In this document: positions 24,237-33,106 of the stretch, piece by piece
How the letters are laid out: each line of letters begins with the position of its first letter
Position numbering within the stretch: position 1 is the stretch's first letter
NCBI RefSeq assembly: GCF_001519065.1
Contig: NZ_KQ954251.1
Location: forward strand, 186,001-250,000
DNA length: 64,000 bases
From: Novosphingobium sp. FSW06-99
GTDB lineage: Bacteria; Pseudomonadota; Alphaproteobacteria; Sphingomonadales; Sphingomonadaceae
Reading direction: 5' to 3'
Translations under genes and position numbers: made by a program
The notes under the pieces: model-generated
Seen by the model: only the letters and a program-made list of their open reading frames with translations
What the model was told of the DNA's origin: nothing
Database searches by the model: none

Positions 24237-25544
24237 GTGCTGTTGAATGGCCCCATGCCAATCTGCCGATCCGAGACAGGGTTGGTGGCACAAGTGAGAC
24301 GTATTCGCACCGATCAGGTGGAGCTGGGGATGTATATTCACCGGCTGGAGGGCAACTGGTTTCGCCATCCGTTCTGGAAGGCGCGGTTTGTGCTCGACGA
24401 TCCGGCACGCCTGCGCGCCTTGCGCGACAGCGCGGTCGAATGGGTGCTGATCGACCCCACGCAGGGGCGTGATGTCGAAATGGCGGCCAACGACCGGACC
24501 CCCGTCGCCGGATCGCCAAAGCTGTCGCGCGCGATTGCCGGGGCGGCGATGGCGGGGCGCCGCGCAGTGGATCTGTCGCAGGAAATGTTGCGCGCCGAAC
24601 GGCTGGCGCGACAGGCGGGCAAGGCGGTCAATCGGCTGTTTTTGGAAGCGCGGTTGGGCAAACTGGTCGCCGCAAGCGATGTCGCGCCCGTGGTCGACGA
24701 GATCTATCTGTCGATCCAGCGCAACATCTATGCCTTCAACGGCCTGTTGCAGTGCCAAAGCGACCAGGTGCACCTCTATCGCCATGCACTGGCGGTGGCG
24801 GCCTTGATGGTTGCACTGGCCCAGCGCCTGGGCCTGGCCCCGGCGGCGACACGCGCGGCGGGGATGGTCGGGATGATGATGGATATTGCGCTGGCGCAAC
24901 TGTCGGCAGAAGTGGGCGTAGCCGACTATCGCGATCTGCCGCCGGCCGTGGCCAAAGGGCACGTGCTGTTTGGCCAGACGCTGATGCGCGCGGCGGGCGA
25001 TATCCCGCCCGACGTTCAGACTGGATGCCTGCACCATCACGAACGGCTCGACGGCAGTGGCTATCCAAACGGTCTGTCAGGCGCCACGATCGGTCTGTTC
25101 GGACGCATGGCCGCGGTGTGCGACAGCTATGATCAACTGGTCACCGGCACGCCCGACACCCCCGCGCTCGATCCCGCACGTGCGCTCGGTGTGATCGCCG
25201 CGCAGCCTCACCTGTTTGATGCAATGATTGCCGCGCGATTGGTCGAGGCGGTCGGGGTCTATCCGATCGGGTCATTTGTGCGCCTGCGCTCGGGCCGACT
25301 GGCGATGGTGGTCGATCAGGATGAAGCCGATGTCGCGCTGCCGACCGTGCGCATATTCGCCAGCATCGACGTGGCCGGGGGCGCGATGGTGCCCTGCCGC
25401 CAAGCCACCCTCGCACTGGGCCAGTGTTATGGCGAAGACGCCATCGCAGGCATTGCCGATGCGGCCGAATTGCGCCTGCCACCGCTCGACAGGTTGCGGG
25501 AAGAGTTGATGGCAGGGGCGTTGCGCGCGGCGAACCGGGCATGA
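24237..25544 (+). CDS. HD-GYP domain protein with degenerate HD motif
   Basis: 435 residues with an N-terminal DUF3391-like part (VRRIRTDQVELGMYIHRLEG) and a C-terminal HD-GYP domain. The GYP half is intact: His266-His267-His268-Glu269 with Asp272-Gly273-x-Gly275-Tyr276-Pro277. The HD pair itself is changed: Met215-Asp216 instead of His-Asp, and the Lys of the usual DIGK is lost (DIAL). The HD His and Asp ligate the metals in active cyclic-di-GMP phosphodiesterases, so this is likely a weak or inactive enzyme that senses or signals. The GTG at 24237 has GGAGGG ten bases upstream; an ATG at 24255 is the alternative. An intrinsic terminator follows. Confidence 0.85.
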   Translation: MLLNGPMPICRSETGLVAQVRRIRTDQVELGMYIHRLEGNWFRHPFWKARFVLDDPARLRALRDSAVEWVLIDPTQGRDVEMAANDRTPVAGSPKLSRAIAGAAMAGRRAVDLSQEMLRAERLARQAGKAVNRLFLEARLGKLVAASDVAPVVDEIYLSIQRNIYAFNGLLQCQSDQVHLYRHALAVAALMVALAQRLGLAPAATRAAGMVGMMMDIALAQLSAEVGVADYRDLPPAVAKGHVLFGQTLMRAAGDIPPDVQTGCLHHHERLDGSGYPNGLSGATIGLFGRMAAVCDSYDQLVTGTPDTPALDPARALGVIAAQPHLFDAMIAARLVEAVGVYPIGSFVRLRSGRLAMVVDQDEADVALPTVRIFASIDVAGGAMVPCRQATLALGQCYGEDAIAGIADAAELRLPPLDRLREELMAGALRAANRA

Positions 25545-25552
25545 GGCGAAAA

Positions 25553-25580
25553 AAAGCCGACCGGTTGCCCGATCGGCTTT
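25553..25580 (+). terminator. Intrinsic-type terminator after the HD-GYP gene
   Basis: AAAGCCGA and TCGGCTTT form a perfect 8-bp stem with a 12-base loop, starting nine bases after the stop codon; an A-run precedes and a short T-containing stretch (GAAAGTTTT) follows. The remaining gap to 25790 holds only TGCA-rich sequence (for example TGCAAAAAATGCA near 25669). Confidence 0.7.
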
Positions 25581-25790
25581 GAAAGTTTTGGGAGAGGATG
25601 CCTGAAAGGCAGGATCAAGATGGGTTGCACACGCCTGTTGTGCAAGTGCGAAAAGCTGTCCAGTGCAGTGCAAAAAATGCAATGGCCACCGCGATGGTGT
25701 TGATCGACCGGTCCAATTATTTGATTTGGCACAAAATATCTGGCGAAGCCGAAAGGCGCTTGCCCTTTGGGGCAAGCCGGATTGGCTCCC

Positions 25791-27422
25791 TTATTCGTAT
25801 GCGCTCAACACATCTTGCGCCAGCGCTTCGGCAGCTCTGATGCCATCAACTGCCGCCGACAGGATGCCCCCGGCATAGCCTGCACCTTCACCCGCCGGGT
25901 ACAGGCCTTTGGTGTTGATGCTCTGCAGATCGGCCCCGCGTCGGAACCGCACTGGTGAGGACGTGCGCGTTTCCACCCCGGTCATGATCACGTCGGGGTG
26001 GTCATAGCCGGGGATCTGGCGGCCGAACACCGGCAGAGCCTCGCGGATGGCCTCGATCACATAAGGCGGCAGGCACTGTGCCAGATCGGTCAGTCGCACA
26101 CCGGGCTGATACGAGGGCACGACCGTACCGAATTCACCCGAAGAGGCGCGGCCGGCCAGCAGATCGCCGACTTTCTGGCCCGGCGCCTTGTAATCGCTGC
26201 CCCCTGCGGTGAACGCCAGGCTTTCCCAGTGGCGCTGAAACGCGATGCCCGCCAGCGGCCCGCCGGGATAGTCGCGGGTCGGGTCGATATCGACCACCAG
26301 GCCCGAATTGGCATTGAATTCGGCGCGCGAATACTGGCTCATGCCATTGGTGACGACGCGCCCTTCCTCGCTGGTGGCGGCCACCACGCGGCCGCCCGGG
26401 CACATGCAGAAACTGTAGACGGTGCGCCCGTTGCGCGCCTGATGCGAGGCCGCATAGGCCGCCGGGCCCAGGATCGGATTGCCGGCAAAGCTGCCATAGC
26501 GTGCGCGGTCGATCCAGCCCTGGGGATGTTCGATACGCACGCCGATCGCAAACGGCTTGGCCTCGGCATGCACGCCGCGATCGTGCAGCACCTGGAACGT
26601 GTCGCGCGCCGAATGCCCCACCGCGACGATCACGTGGCTGGCACGCAGCACGGTGCCGTCGGACAAATGCAGCGCGGTGATCTGCCGCGCCCCTTGCACG
26701 TTAGCTTCGATCTCGAAATCATCGACCCGCGTGCCAAAGCGGTATTCGCCGCCCAGCGCCTCGATCGTTTCGCGAATGCTCATCACCATCGTCACCAGCC
26801 GGAACGTGCCAATATGGGGATGCGCCTCGGTCAGGATATCGGCGGGCGCCCCGGCCTTGACGAATTCGACCAGCACTTTGCGCCCGAGATGGCGCGGGTC
26901 CTTGATCCGGCTGTAGAGTTTGCCGTCGGAAAACGTTCCCGCGCCGCCTTCGCCGAATTGCACATTGGATTCAGGGGTCAGCACCGACCGGCGCCACAGC
27001 GCCCAGGTGTCCTTGGTGCGTTCGCGTACGGCTTTGCCGCGTTCGATGATGATCGGCCGCAGCCCCATCTGCGCCAGCACCAGCGCCGCCATCAGCCCGC
27101 ATGGCCCCGCGCCGATCACCACCGGGCGCGGCCCCGACCAGCCCGGCGAGGCCATGACCGGAAAGCGATAGGTGGTGTCGGGGCTGGGGCGCAGATCGCG
27201 GGCCCCGGCCTGGCGTTCCAGCACCCCGGATTCGTCGCGCAATGCGACATCGACCGCATAGACCAGTTGAATCGCCGATTTGCGGCGCGCATCGTTGCCG
27301 CGCTTGGCAATCGTATAGCGCACCAGATCTGCGCGTGGCACGTCGAGCCGATCGCAGATCGCGGCTTCGAGATCGTCGGCGTTATGGTCGAGCGGCAGTT
27401 TGAGTTCGGTAAGGCGCAACAT
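25791..27422 (-). CDS. Uncharacterised FAD-dependent dehydrogenase (COG2509-like)
   Basis: 543 residues, cytoplasmic. After an N-terminal domain of about 95 residues (LRLTELKLPLDHNADDLEAA) the FAD fold begins at RPVVIGAGPCGLMAALVLAQ. The glycine-rich NVQFGEGGAGTFSDGKLYSR, the FCMCPGGRVVAATSEEG stretch, and the C-terminal GLYPAGEGAGYAGGILSAA are features of the conserved COG2509 group, whose reaction is not well defined. The gene is single and convergent with the HD-GYP gene. No substrate can be inferred from context. Confidence 0.85.
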   Translation of the reverse strand: MLRLTELKLPLDHNADDLEAAICDRLDVPRADLVRYTIAKRGNDARRKSAIQLVYAVDVALRDESGVLERQAGARDLRPSPDTTYRFPVMASPGWSGPRPVVIGAGPCGLMAALVLAQMGLRPIIIERGKAVRERTKDTWALWRRSVLTPESNVQFGEGGAGTFSDGKLYSRIKDPRHLGRKVLVEFVKAGAPADILTEAHPHIGTFRLVTMVMSIRETIEALGGEYRFGTRVDDFEIEANVQGARQITALHLSDGTVLRASHVIVAVGHSARDTFQVLHDRGVHAEAKPFAIGVRIEHPQGWIDRARYGSFAGNPILGPAAYAASHQARNGRTVYSFCMCPGGRVVAATSEEGRVVTNGMSQYSRAEFNANSGLVVDIDPTRDYPGGPLAGIAFQRHWESLAFTAGGSDYKAPGQKVGDLLAGRASSGEFGTVVPSYQPGVRLTDLAQCLPPYVIEAIREALPVFGRQIPGYDHPDVIMTGVETRTSSPVRFRRGADLQSINTKGLYPAGEGAGYAGGILSAAVDGIRAAEALAQDVLSAYE

Positions 27423-27462
27423 CGCGCCCCTCTACACAAGCCGGGGCGCGAGCGAAACTGCC

Positions 27463-27774
27463 CTAACCGGTGATGATGCGATCGAGCACGGCGGGATGCA
27501 GCGCTTCGTCGAATTCGCAGCCGATTTCGAAGCGATCGACCCATTTGACCGTGGCGCGACGGGGCGGCAGGCCGGGCAACGTGATCCACAGCGTTTCACC
27601 GATGCGAAGGCGTTCCATCGCGGCCAGCCGCACGCCATGGCACGACAAGTCAAGCGTCACCCCTGCCATACGCACCGTCGAGCGGCGGTATTGCACTTTC
27701 GCGCTGATACCCCGGCGCTCTGAACGCCGCGGGACGAGGGGGCGCGTGGAGGATTGCTCGGTCGCGATCATCAT
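27463..27774 (-). CDS. Small PilZ-domain protein
   Basis: 103 residues, essentially one PilZ domain. The Arg cluster PRRSERRGISAKVQYRR and the second motif DLSCHGVRLAA ([D]xSxxG) are both present, followed by ITLPGLPPRRATVKWVDRF and GCEFDEALHP, the usual barrel end. It is a probable cyclic-di-GMP receptor. It lies 40 bases upstream of, and on the same strand as, the FAD dehydrogenase, so the two may be cotranscribed. It is one of two PilZ genes in the window. Confidence 0.85.
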   Translation of the reverse strand: MMIATEQSSTRPLVPRRSERRGISAKVQYRRSTVRMAGVTLDLSCHGVRLAAMERLRIGETLWITLPGLPPRRATVKWVDRFEIGCEFDEALHPAVLDRIITG

Positions 27775-27943
27775 GGTGCCTGTCGAAACGACTCAATACC
27801 TATCTTTTCAAGCAATAAGATCCATTCCTTAAAGTCGCGTTAGGAAGTGTTCGCTGTTTGGGATTTGCGCCGGGCCGATCGCAACGGCATAGTCGGGTGA
27901 TGATAGGCCGGATCGGTGCGCGGTCCGGGTCAAGGGAATGACG

Positions 27944-29227
27944 ATGATCCGATCGATCCGAATTGCCGCCTGTTCCGGTTTTGCGCTGGTTTGCGCGCTT
28001 GGCGCCGCCCCGTTGGTCGCGCGTCCGGTCAAACCGCATGCGCCGGCCGTTGCCCAGGTTTCGCCCGAGGCCTTGCGCGTGCATCGGTCGCTGCTGACGC
28101 TCGACACCCATCTCGACACGCCGATGCTTCTGGAAATTCCCGGTTGGTCGATCATGGATCGCCATGATGCCAAACGCGATTTCAGCACGGTCGATGTGCC
28201 GCGCATGAAAGAGGGGCATCTCGATGGCGGGTTCTGGGCGATCTATACGCCGCAGGGCCCGTTGACGCCCGAGGCGACGCGGGCCGCACGCGATGCGGCG
28301 ATCATGCGTGGCGTCAAGATCCGCGAAATGGTCGCCGCCCACCCGCAGGTGTTTGCCCTGGCCGACAAGGCGGCGGATGCGGCGCCGATCGCGGCATCGG
28401 GCCGCATCGTTGTCTATCTGTCGATCGAAAACGCCTGGCCGCTGGGCGATGACGTCACGCTGATCGACACGTTCTATCGGCTGGGTGTGCGGATTTCGGG
28501 CTTTGCACATTTCCGCAACAACCAGTTCGCCGACAGCGCCACCGATACCGAAAAATGGGGCGGGCTGAGCCCGGCGGGCAAGGCGTTGCTGGCCGAAATG
28601 AACCGGATCGGCGTGGTGCCCGATCTGTCGCACAGTTCGGACAAGGCGCTCGACGATGCGCTGACGCTGTCGAAGGCGCCGGTCATCCTGACTCATTCGG
28701 GGTGCCGGGCGGTGTTTGATCATCCGCGCAACATCGACGATGCCCATCTGCAATTGCTGTCGGCACAAGGCGGCGTGATTCAGATCAACACCGTCTATGT
28801 AAAAGCCGAAAAGCGCGATCCTGCGGCCGCCGCGGCGTTCAAGGCGCTGGAGGCGAAATATCCCGAAAGCCGCGCGCTGTCGGCCGACGAACACGCCGCC
28901 TTCATCGCCGAGCGGCACGCGATCGAGGCGCGCTATCCGCTGATCGATGCCCCGACATTCGACGACGTGATGGCCAACTTGCTGCACGCAATCAAGGTTG
29001 CCGGGGTCGATCATGTCGGCATCGGCGCCGATTGGGATGGCGGTGGCGGCGTGGTCGGGCTGGAAGATGTGGCCAGTCTGCCCAAGATTACCCAAGCGCT
29101 GCTCAAGGCGGGCTATACGCGCGAGGATATTGCCAAGATCTGGTCGGGCAATGTGCTGCGCGTGCTGGCCGCCGCGCAAGCCGAGGCCGCGCGTGAGGCA
29201 GCGGCGCCGGGCGACAAAGTCGGTTAA
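27944..29227 (+). CDS. Membrane dipeptidase (renal dipeptidase family M19), secreted
   Basis: 427 residues with a signal peptide (IRIAACSGFALVCALGAAP). The ATG at 27944 is preferred to 27938 because AAGGGA (27932-27937) then has six-base spacing. The binuclear zinc site of peptidase family M19 is visible: LDTHLDTP (His-x-Asp), the bridging Glu in SIENAWPLG, DLSHSS and THSGCR (two His), and IGADWDGGG (Asp). The enzyme hydrolyses dipeptides, often with a D-residue, in the periplasm. Its stop overlaps the end of ppx by four bases on the opposite strand. Confidence 0.92.
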   Translation: MIRSIRIAACSGFALVCALGAAPLVARPVKPHAPAVAQVSPEALRVHRSLLTLDTHLDTPMLLEIPGWSIMDRHDAKRDFSTVDVPRMKEGHLDGGFWAIYTPQGPLTPEATRAARDAAIMRGVKIREMVAAHPQVFALADKAADAAPIAASGRIVVYLSIENAWPLGDDVTLIDTFYRLGVRISGFAHFRNNQFADSATDTEKWGGLSPAGKALLAEMNRIGVVPDLSHSSDKALDDALTLSKAPVILTHSGCRAVFDHPRNIDDAHLQLLSAQGGVIQINTVYVKAEKRDPAAAAAFKALEAKYPESRALSADEHAAFIAERHAIEARYPLIDAPTFDDVMANLLHAIKVAGVDHVGIGADWDGGGGVVGLEDVASLPKITQALLKAGYTREDIAKIWSGNVLRVLAAAQAEAAREAAAPGDKVG

Positions 29228-30699
29228 CGCACTTCGGCCTTGAGCCCCAGGTGTGTGGCGAGTGCGCGCAAATCACGCTCGACGCCTTCGTTGACCAGCG
29301 CGGCCAGCGCAGGCTGCACGCTCAGCACCAGGCGCGTGCCTTCGACGGTCAACTGGCTGTCGGTCAGGCTTTGCGGCGCGCACGTGCTGAACCGGCGGCA
29401 TAGCCGTGTCGCCAGGCCCCAGGTCTGCGCTTCGCGCAGCGCGGCGGGCGTGATCAGCGCGGCCAGCGCGGGGGGCACATCGAGCCGCCCGGCATGGCCC
29501 AGCATTGCCACCGCCAGCATCACCCGTTCGGTGGTCGTTGCGCCGATCCAGCGTTTGCGCAAGGCCCAGTCGCGCGCGATATCGCCGCGCAAGTTGGGCT
29601 CCACCACTGCCGAGGCGAGGCACAGCATCGTCGCGGCCAGGCGCAATCGCTCGCGCCGTTCAACCCCCGAAGGCGGCGCGGCGGCCACGGTCCATCCTGC
29701 CACCATCGCGCCGATCTGCGCCGGAATGCCGTGTTCCTGGACAAATGCCGACATGCCGGCCACCAGCGGGTCCTGCCCGCGAATGCCGGCAGGCATGTCC
29801 TCATAGAGCAGGCCTTCGCGCAGGCCCCAAGCCGAAAACACCAGTTTTCCCGGTTGCAGCCGCCGGATCAGTACGGCCAGCAAGGCCGCCGTGTCGGGCA
29901 GGCTGTTCATCCGCGCGGTGGAAATGCCCGGCAGGGGACGCAAGGTTTCGGGTTTGCGCCGCGCCAGCGCGCGCGCGATGCGCAAGCCATCGGCAGGGTC
30001 GAGCACAAATCCGTGCGGATCGTCGATCGGCCATTCCAGCCGGGCCATGGCAAACCGCGCAAACGCGCGCAGCGATCCGCCCACCAGATAGAGTGTGCTG
30101 CCCGGTTCGGCGGCCCAGTCGGCCTTTTTCAGCGCCTTGGCCACTTGCTGACCAAAGGCGCGGTCACCAGCGGCGCGCAACCGCCCCAGCCGCAACGTGC
30201 CCAGCGGCATCGATACGCCATGGCGACAGGTGTCGCCATCGATATCGACCAGTTCCAGGCTGCCGCCGCCCAGATCGCCGACCACGCCGCTGGCGCCGGG
30301 GAACGCGCCCAGCACGCCGTGCGCGCTGGTCACCGCTTCCTGTTCGCCGCTCAACAGGCGCGGGGAAAACCCCATCGCCGCCACGCGTTCGAGAAAGGCG
30401 CCGCCGTTGATGGCATCACGCACCGCCGCCGTCGCCACGACATCGACGCGTTCGACGCCCTTCAATTGCAACAGCACGCGATAGCGCGCCAGCGCGGCCA
30501 GCACGCTGGTGGTGGCGCGCGTGCCCAGCAGGCCGTTTTCAGCCACGCCCTTGCCCAGCCGGGCGGTGACTTTTTCGTTGTGCAGCACGGCGGGTGCGCG
30601 CAATGGCCCGCCGTAGATGACAAGCCGCACGGTGTTTGAACCGATATCGACAATGGCGCGCATGGGCCCGCGTGCCGTGCGGCGGTCAGACGTGGTCAT
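29224..30699 (-). CDS. ppx: Exopolyphosphatase / Ppx-GppA family phosphatase
   Basis: 491 residues. The ASKHA phosphate-1 motif is IVDIGSNTVRLVIYGG; the GVVGDLGGGSLELVDI phosphate-2 block and SGEQEAVTSAHGVLGAF are clear, as is LVGGSLRAFARFAM. The C-terminal HD-like part is present, so this is the longer form. It removes terminal phosphate from polyphosphate (Ppx) or hydrolyses pppGpp (GppA); pairing with ppk directly upstream favours the first. A start at 30663 (MRAIVDIGS) would be more family-like than 30699. Confidence 0.88.
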   Translation of the reverse strand: MTTSDRRTARGPMRAIVDIGSNTVRLVIYGGPLRAPAVLHNEKVTARLGKGVAENGLLGTRATTSVLAALARYRVLLQLKGVERVDVVATAAVRDAINGGAFLERVAAMGFSPRLLSGEQEAVTSAHGVLGAFPGASGVVGDLGGGSLELVDIDGDTCRHGVSMPLGTLRLGRLRAAGDRAFGQQVAKALKKADWAAEPGSTLYLVGGSLRAFARFAMARLEWPIDDPHGFVLDPADGLRIARALARRKPETLRPLPGISTARMNSLPDTAALLAVLIRRLQPGKLVFSAWGLREGLLYEDMPAGIRGQDPLVAGMSAFVQEHGIPAQIGAMVAGWTVAAAPPSGVERRERLRLAATMLCLASAVVEPNLRGDIARDWALRKRWIGATTTERVMLAVAMLGHAGRLDVPPALAALITPAALREAQTWGLATRLCRRFSTCAPQSLTDSQLTVEGTRLVLSVQPALAALVNEGVERDLRALATHLGLKAEVR

Positions 30700-30715
30700 G
30701 TTTGTGTCCGCCCTA

Positions 30716-30744
30716 GTGCTCAGGTGTGCTCAGGTGTGCTCAGG
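30716..30744. repeat. Three tandem 10-base repeats at the ppk end
   Basis: GTGCTCAGGT is repeated head to tail nearly three times, covering the ppk stop codon (30740-30742) and most of the gap to ppx. It adds no secondary structure that I can see and may be a recent slippage product. Confidence 0.75.
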
Positions 30745-32947
30745 CCGTTGCCGCGCCGCCGCGACGCAAGGCCAGCTTTGGCACTTTGCGGCCTTTGGTC
30801 AAGGCCGCGCCACGGCCCGACAACGACGGGTTGGTCATGAAATAGCGATGCACGTTGAAGGGCTGTATTCCCGGCTCTACGCGATGGTACTGCCCGGTGC
30901 CGTCCAGTTGCCAGCTTTGTTCGGTGTCGAGCAGGTTGGCCAGCATGACCTGATCGAGCACCTGGTCATGCACCGTGCTGTTGCGGATCGGCACCAGGAC
31001 CTCGACCCGGCGATCGAGGTTGCGGCTCATCCCGTCGGCCGAGGAAATGAACACGCGCGCGCGCCGATTGGGCAGCGCCGCCCCGTTGCCGAACGCCCAG
31101 ATACGGCTGTGTTCGAGAAACCGCCCGATCACCGATTTGACCGTGATGGTATCCGACAGTCCGGCAATCCCCGGTTTCAGGCAGCAGATGCCGCGCACCA
31201 CCAGCGCAATCTGCACGCCCGCGCGACTGGCCAGATAGAGCCGGTCGATCAGGTCGGGATCGGTCAACGCGTTCAGCTTGGCCCAGATCGCCGCCGGTTT
31301 GCCCGCCCGCGCATAGGCGGTTTCGCGGTCGATGCATTCATACAGCTTGGCGCGCACGCCACCGGGCGAGATCGCCAGCATTTCGGTGCCCTTGGGCTCG
31401 ATATAGCCGGTGATGAAATTGAACAGCAGCCCGGCATCGCGGCAAAAGCGTGGATCGGCGGTAAAGAACGACAGGTCGGTGTAGACCCGCGCTGTCAACG
31501 GATGATAGTTGCCGGTACCAAAGTGGCAGTAGGTGCGATAGCCATCGCCTTCGCGGCGCACCACCATCGACACTTTGGCGTGGGTCTTCCAGTCGACAAA
31601 GCCATAGATCACCTGGACCCCGGCATTTTCGAGCTGGCTGGCCCAGTGCAGGTTCTGTTCCTCGTCGAAGCGCGCTTTCAGTTCGACCACGGCGGTCACC
31701 GATTTGCCCGCTTCGGCCGCTGCGATCAGCGCGGCGATCACCGCCGATTGCTTGCCCGCGCGATAGAGCGTCTGTTTGATCGCCACGACATCGGGATCGG
31801 CGGCGGCCTGGTGGAGAAAATCAACCACCACGTCAAAGCTTTCGAACGGATGCTGGATGACGATATCCTTTTCGCGGATCGCCGCGAAGCAGTCGCCATC
31901 ATGTTCGAGAACGCGCTCGGGATAGCGCGGGCTGTAGGGTTCGAATTTCAGATCGGGGCGTTCTTCGTCGACCAGCGCCGACAGGCCGACCATCGACAGC
32001 GGCCCGCGCGCCTTGATCACCTGATCGGGGCCCAGCCGCAACTTGTCACGCAACATGGCCTCGGCTGCGGGATCGAACCTGTCCTCGATGGTCAGCAGGA
32101 TGACCCGCCCGCGCCGGCGGCGCTGGATCGCGGTGCGGAAATAGCGTACCAGATCTTCGGCATCTTCCTCGATTTCCATGTCGCTGTCGCGCAGGACCCG
32201 GAAAATGCCGCTGCTGAGGATGCGGAAGCCGGGAAATAGGCGCGCTGCCTTGCGCCGGATCAGCTCTTCGATGCCGATCCACGTCGCCGGTTGACCGGGC
32301 AGGCGCACATAGCGCGGCAGGGCCGGGGGGATCAGCACCATTTCGTTGACCGGGGCGCCATCGGCCACCCGCACCAGCGAAAACAGGATACCGCTGCCCT
32401 GGTTGGCGATGAACGGGAACGGGTGCGCGGGATCGATCGCCTGCGGGGTCAGCGCGGGTTGCACGCGGGCCAGGAAATATTCGCTCAGGAAATCCGCTTC
32501 GGACTTTTCCAGCCGCCGGTTGGTGATCAACCTGATGCCCTGCCGGTCCAGCGCGGCGACCAGATCGGTGAAGATGTCGTATTGCGCGCCGACCAGTTCG
32601 CTGATCGCGGCATGAATTGCCTGCAATTGCTGGCCGGCAGACAGCCCGTCGATCGACACTTCATCGATCTGGCGGCGCACTTGCGCGGCCAGCCCGGCGA
32701 CGCGCACCATCATGAATTCGTCGAGATTGCTGCCCGAAATCGACAGGAACCGCAGGCGTTCGAGCAAAGGGTAATTGGGATTTTTCGCCTCGGCGAGCAC
32801 GCGCCGGTTGAATTGCAACCAGCTCAGTTCGCGGTTGAAAAATCGGTCGGCGGGCAGGGCGGACGAATCATGGGCGATATCCGAATCGCCTGTCGGCGCC
32901 GATTTCGACTTGGCCAGATGCGAAGCTGCGTGGCTGGATTCCACCAT
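30740..32947 (-). CDS. ppk: Polyphosphate kinase
   Basis: 735 residues, typical of Ppk1. The N-terminal domain is ADRFFNRELSWLQFNRRVL; the phospholipase-D-like catalytic halves include HPFESFDVVVDFLHQAA with AIKQTLYR, and FGTGNYHPLTARVYTDLSFF with the autophosphorylated His. ISSADGMSRNLDRRVEVLVP is the second conserved HKD-like block. It transfers phosphate from ATP to polyphosphate. ATG 32947 gives the family N-terminus with a short Ser-rich extension. A group of four short direct repeats lies about 100 bases upstream of the start. Confidence 0.95.
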   Translation of the reverse strand: MVESSHAASHLAKSKSAPTGDSDIAHDSSALPADRFFNRELSWLQFNRRVLAEAKNPNYPLLERLRFLSISGSNLDEFMMVRVAGLAAQVRRQIDEVSIDGLSAGQQLQAIHAAISELVGAQYDIFTDLVAALDRQGIRLITNRRLEKSEADFLSEYFLARVQPALTPQAIDPAHPFPFIANQGSGILFSLVRVADGAPVNEMVLIPPALPRYVRLPGQPATWIGIEELIRRKAARLFPGFRILSSGIFRVLRDSDMEIEEDAEDLVRYFRTAIQRRRRGRVILLTIEDRFDPAAEAMLRDKLRLGPDQVIKARGPLSMVGLSALVDEERPDLKFEPYSPRYPERVLEHDGDCFAAIREKDIVIQHPFESFDVVVDFLHQAAADPDVVAIKQTLYRAGKQSAVIAALIAAAEAGKSVTAVVELKARFDEEQNLHWASQLENAGVQVIYGFVDWKTHAKVSMVVRREGDGYRTYCHFGTGNYHPLTARVYTDLSFFTADPRFCRDAGLLFNFITGYIEPKGTEMLAISPGGVRAKLYECIDRETAYARAGKPAAIWAKLNALTDPDLIDRLYLASRAGVQIALVVRGICCLKPGIAGLSDTITVKSVIGRFLEHSRIWAFGNGAALPNRRARVFISSADGMSRNLDRRVEVLVPIRNSTVHDQVLDQVMLANLLDTEQSWQLDGTGQYHRVEPGIQPFNVHRYFMTNPSLSGRGAALTKGRKVPKLALRRGGAATA

Positions 32948-33038
32948 GATTGCGTTTTCATGACTCCTTTGCGTCGGTGCCTGGCGTCTTTGCACGCGTC
33001 GGCTCGGTGATGGCAAGCCGGTCGGGTGCATTGTCACA

Positions 33039-33093
33039 GTTATTCACGGCCACGGTTATTCAGGGCTCGGTTATTCAGGGCTACGGTTATTCA
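33039..33093. repeat. Four direct repeats of GTTATTCA upstream of ppk
   Basis: GTTATTCA occurs at 33039, 33055, 33070 and 33086 (spacing 16, 15 and 16 bases); copies two and three share the longer unit GGTTATTCAGGGCT. The array lies between the TetR gene end (33107) and the ppk start (32947). Possible uses are a regulator binding array for ppk or a slippage-prone spacer. The unit and its spacing differ from the 11-base Pho box. Confidence 0.75.
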
Positions 33094-33106
33094 TCGCGGC
33101 CGGTCG

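Noticed and set aside
33039..33093. Plasmid-type iterons or a replication origin
   Set aside because: Four short repeats alone, without a rep gene, DnaA boxes or an AT-rich melting region, are not enough.
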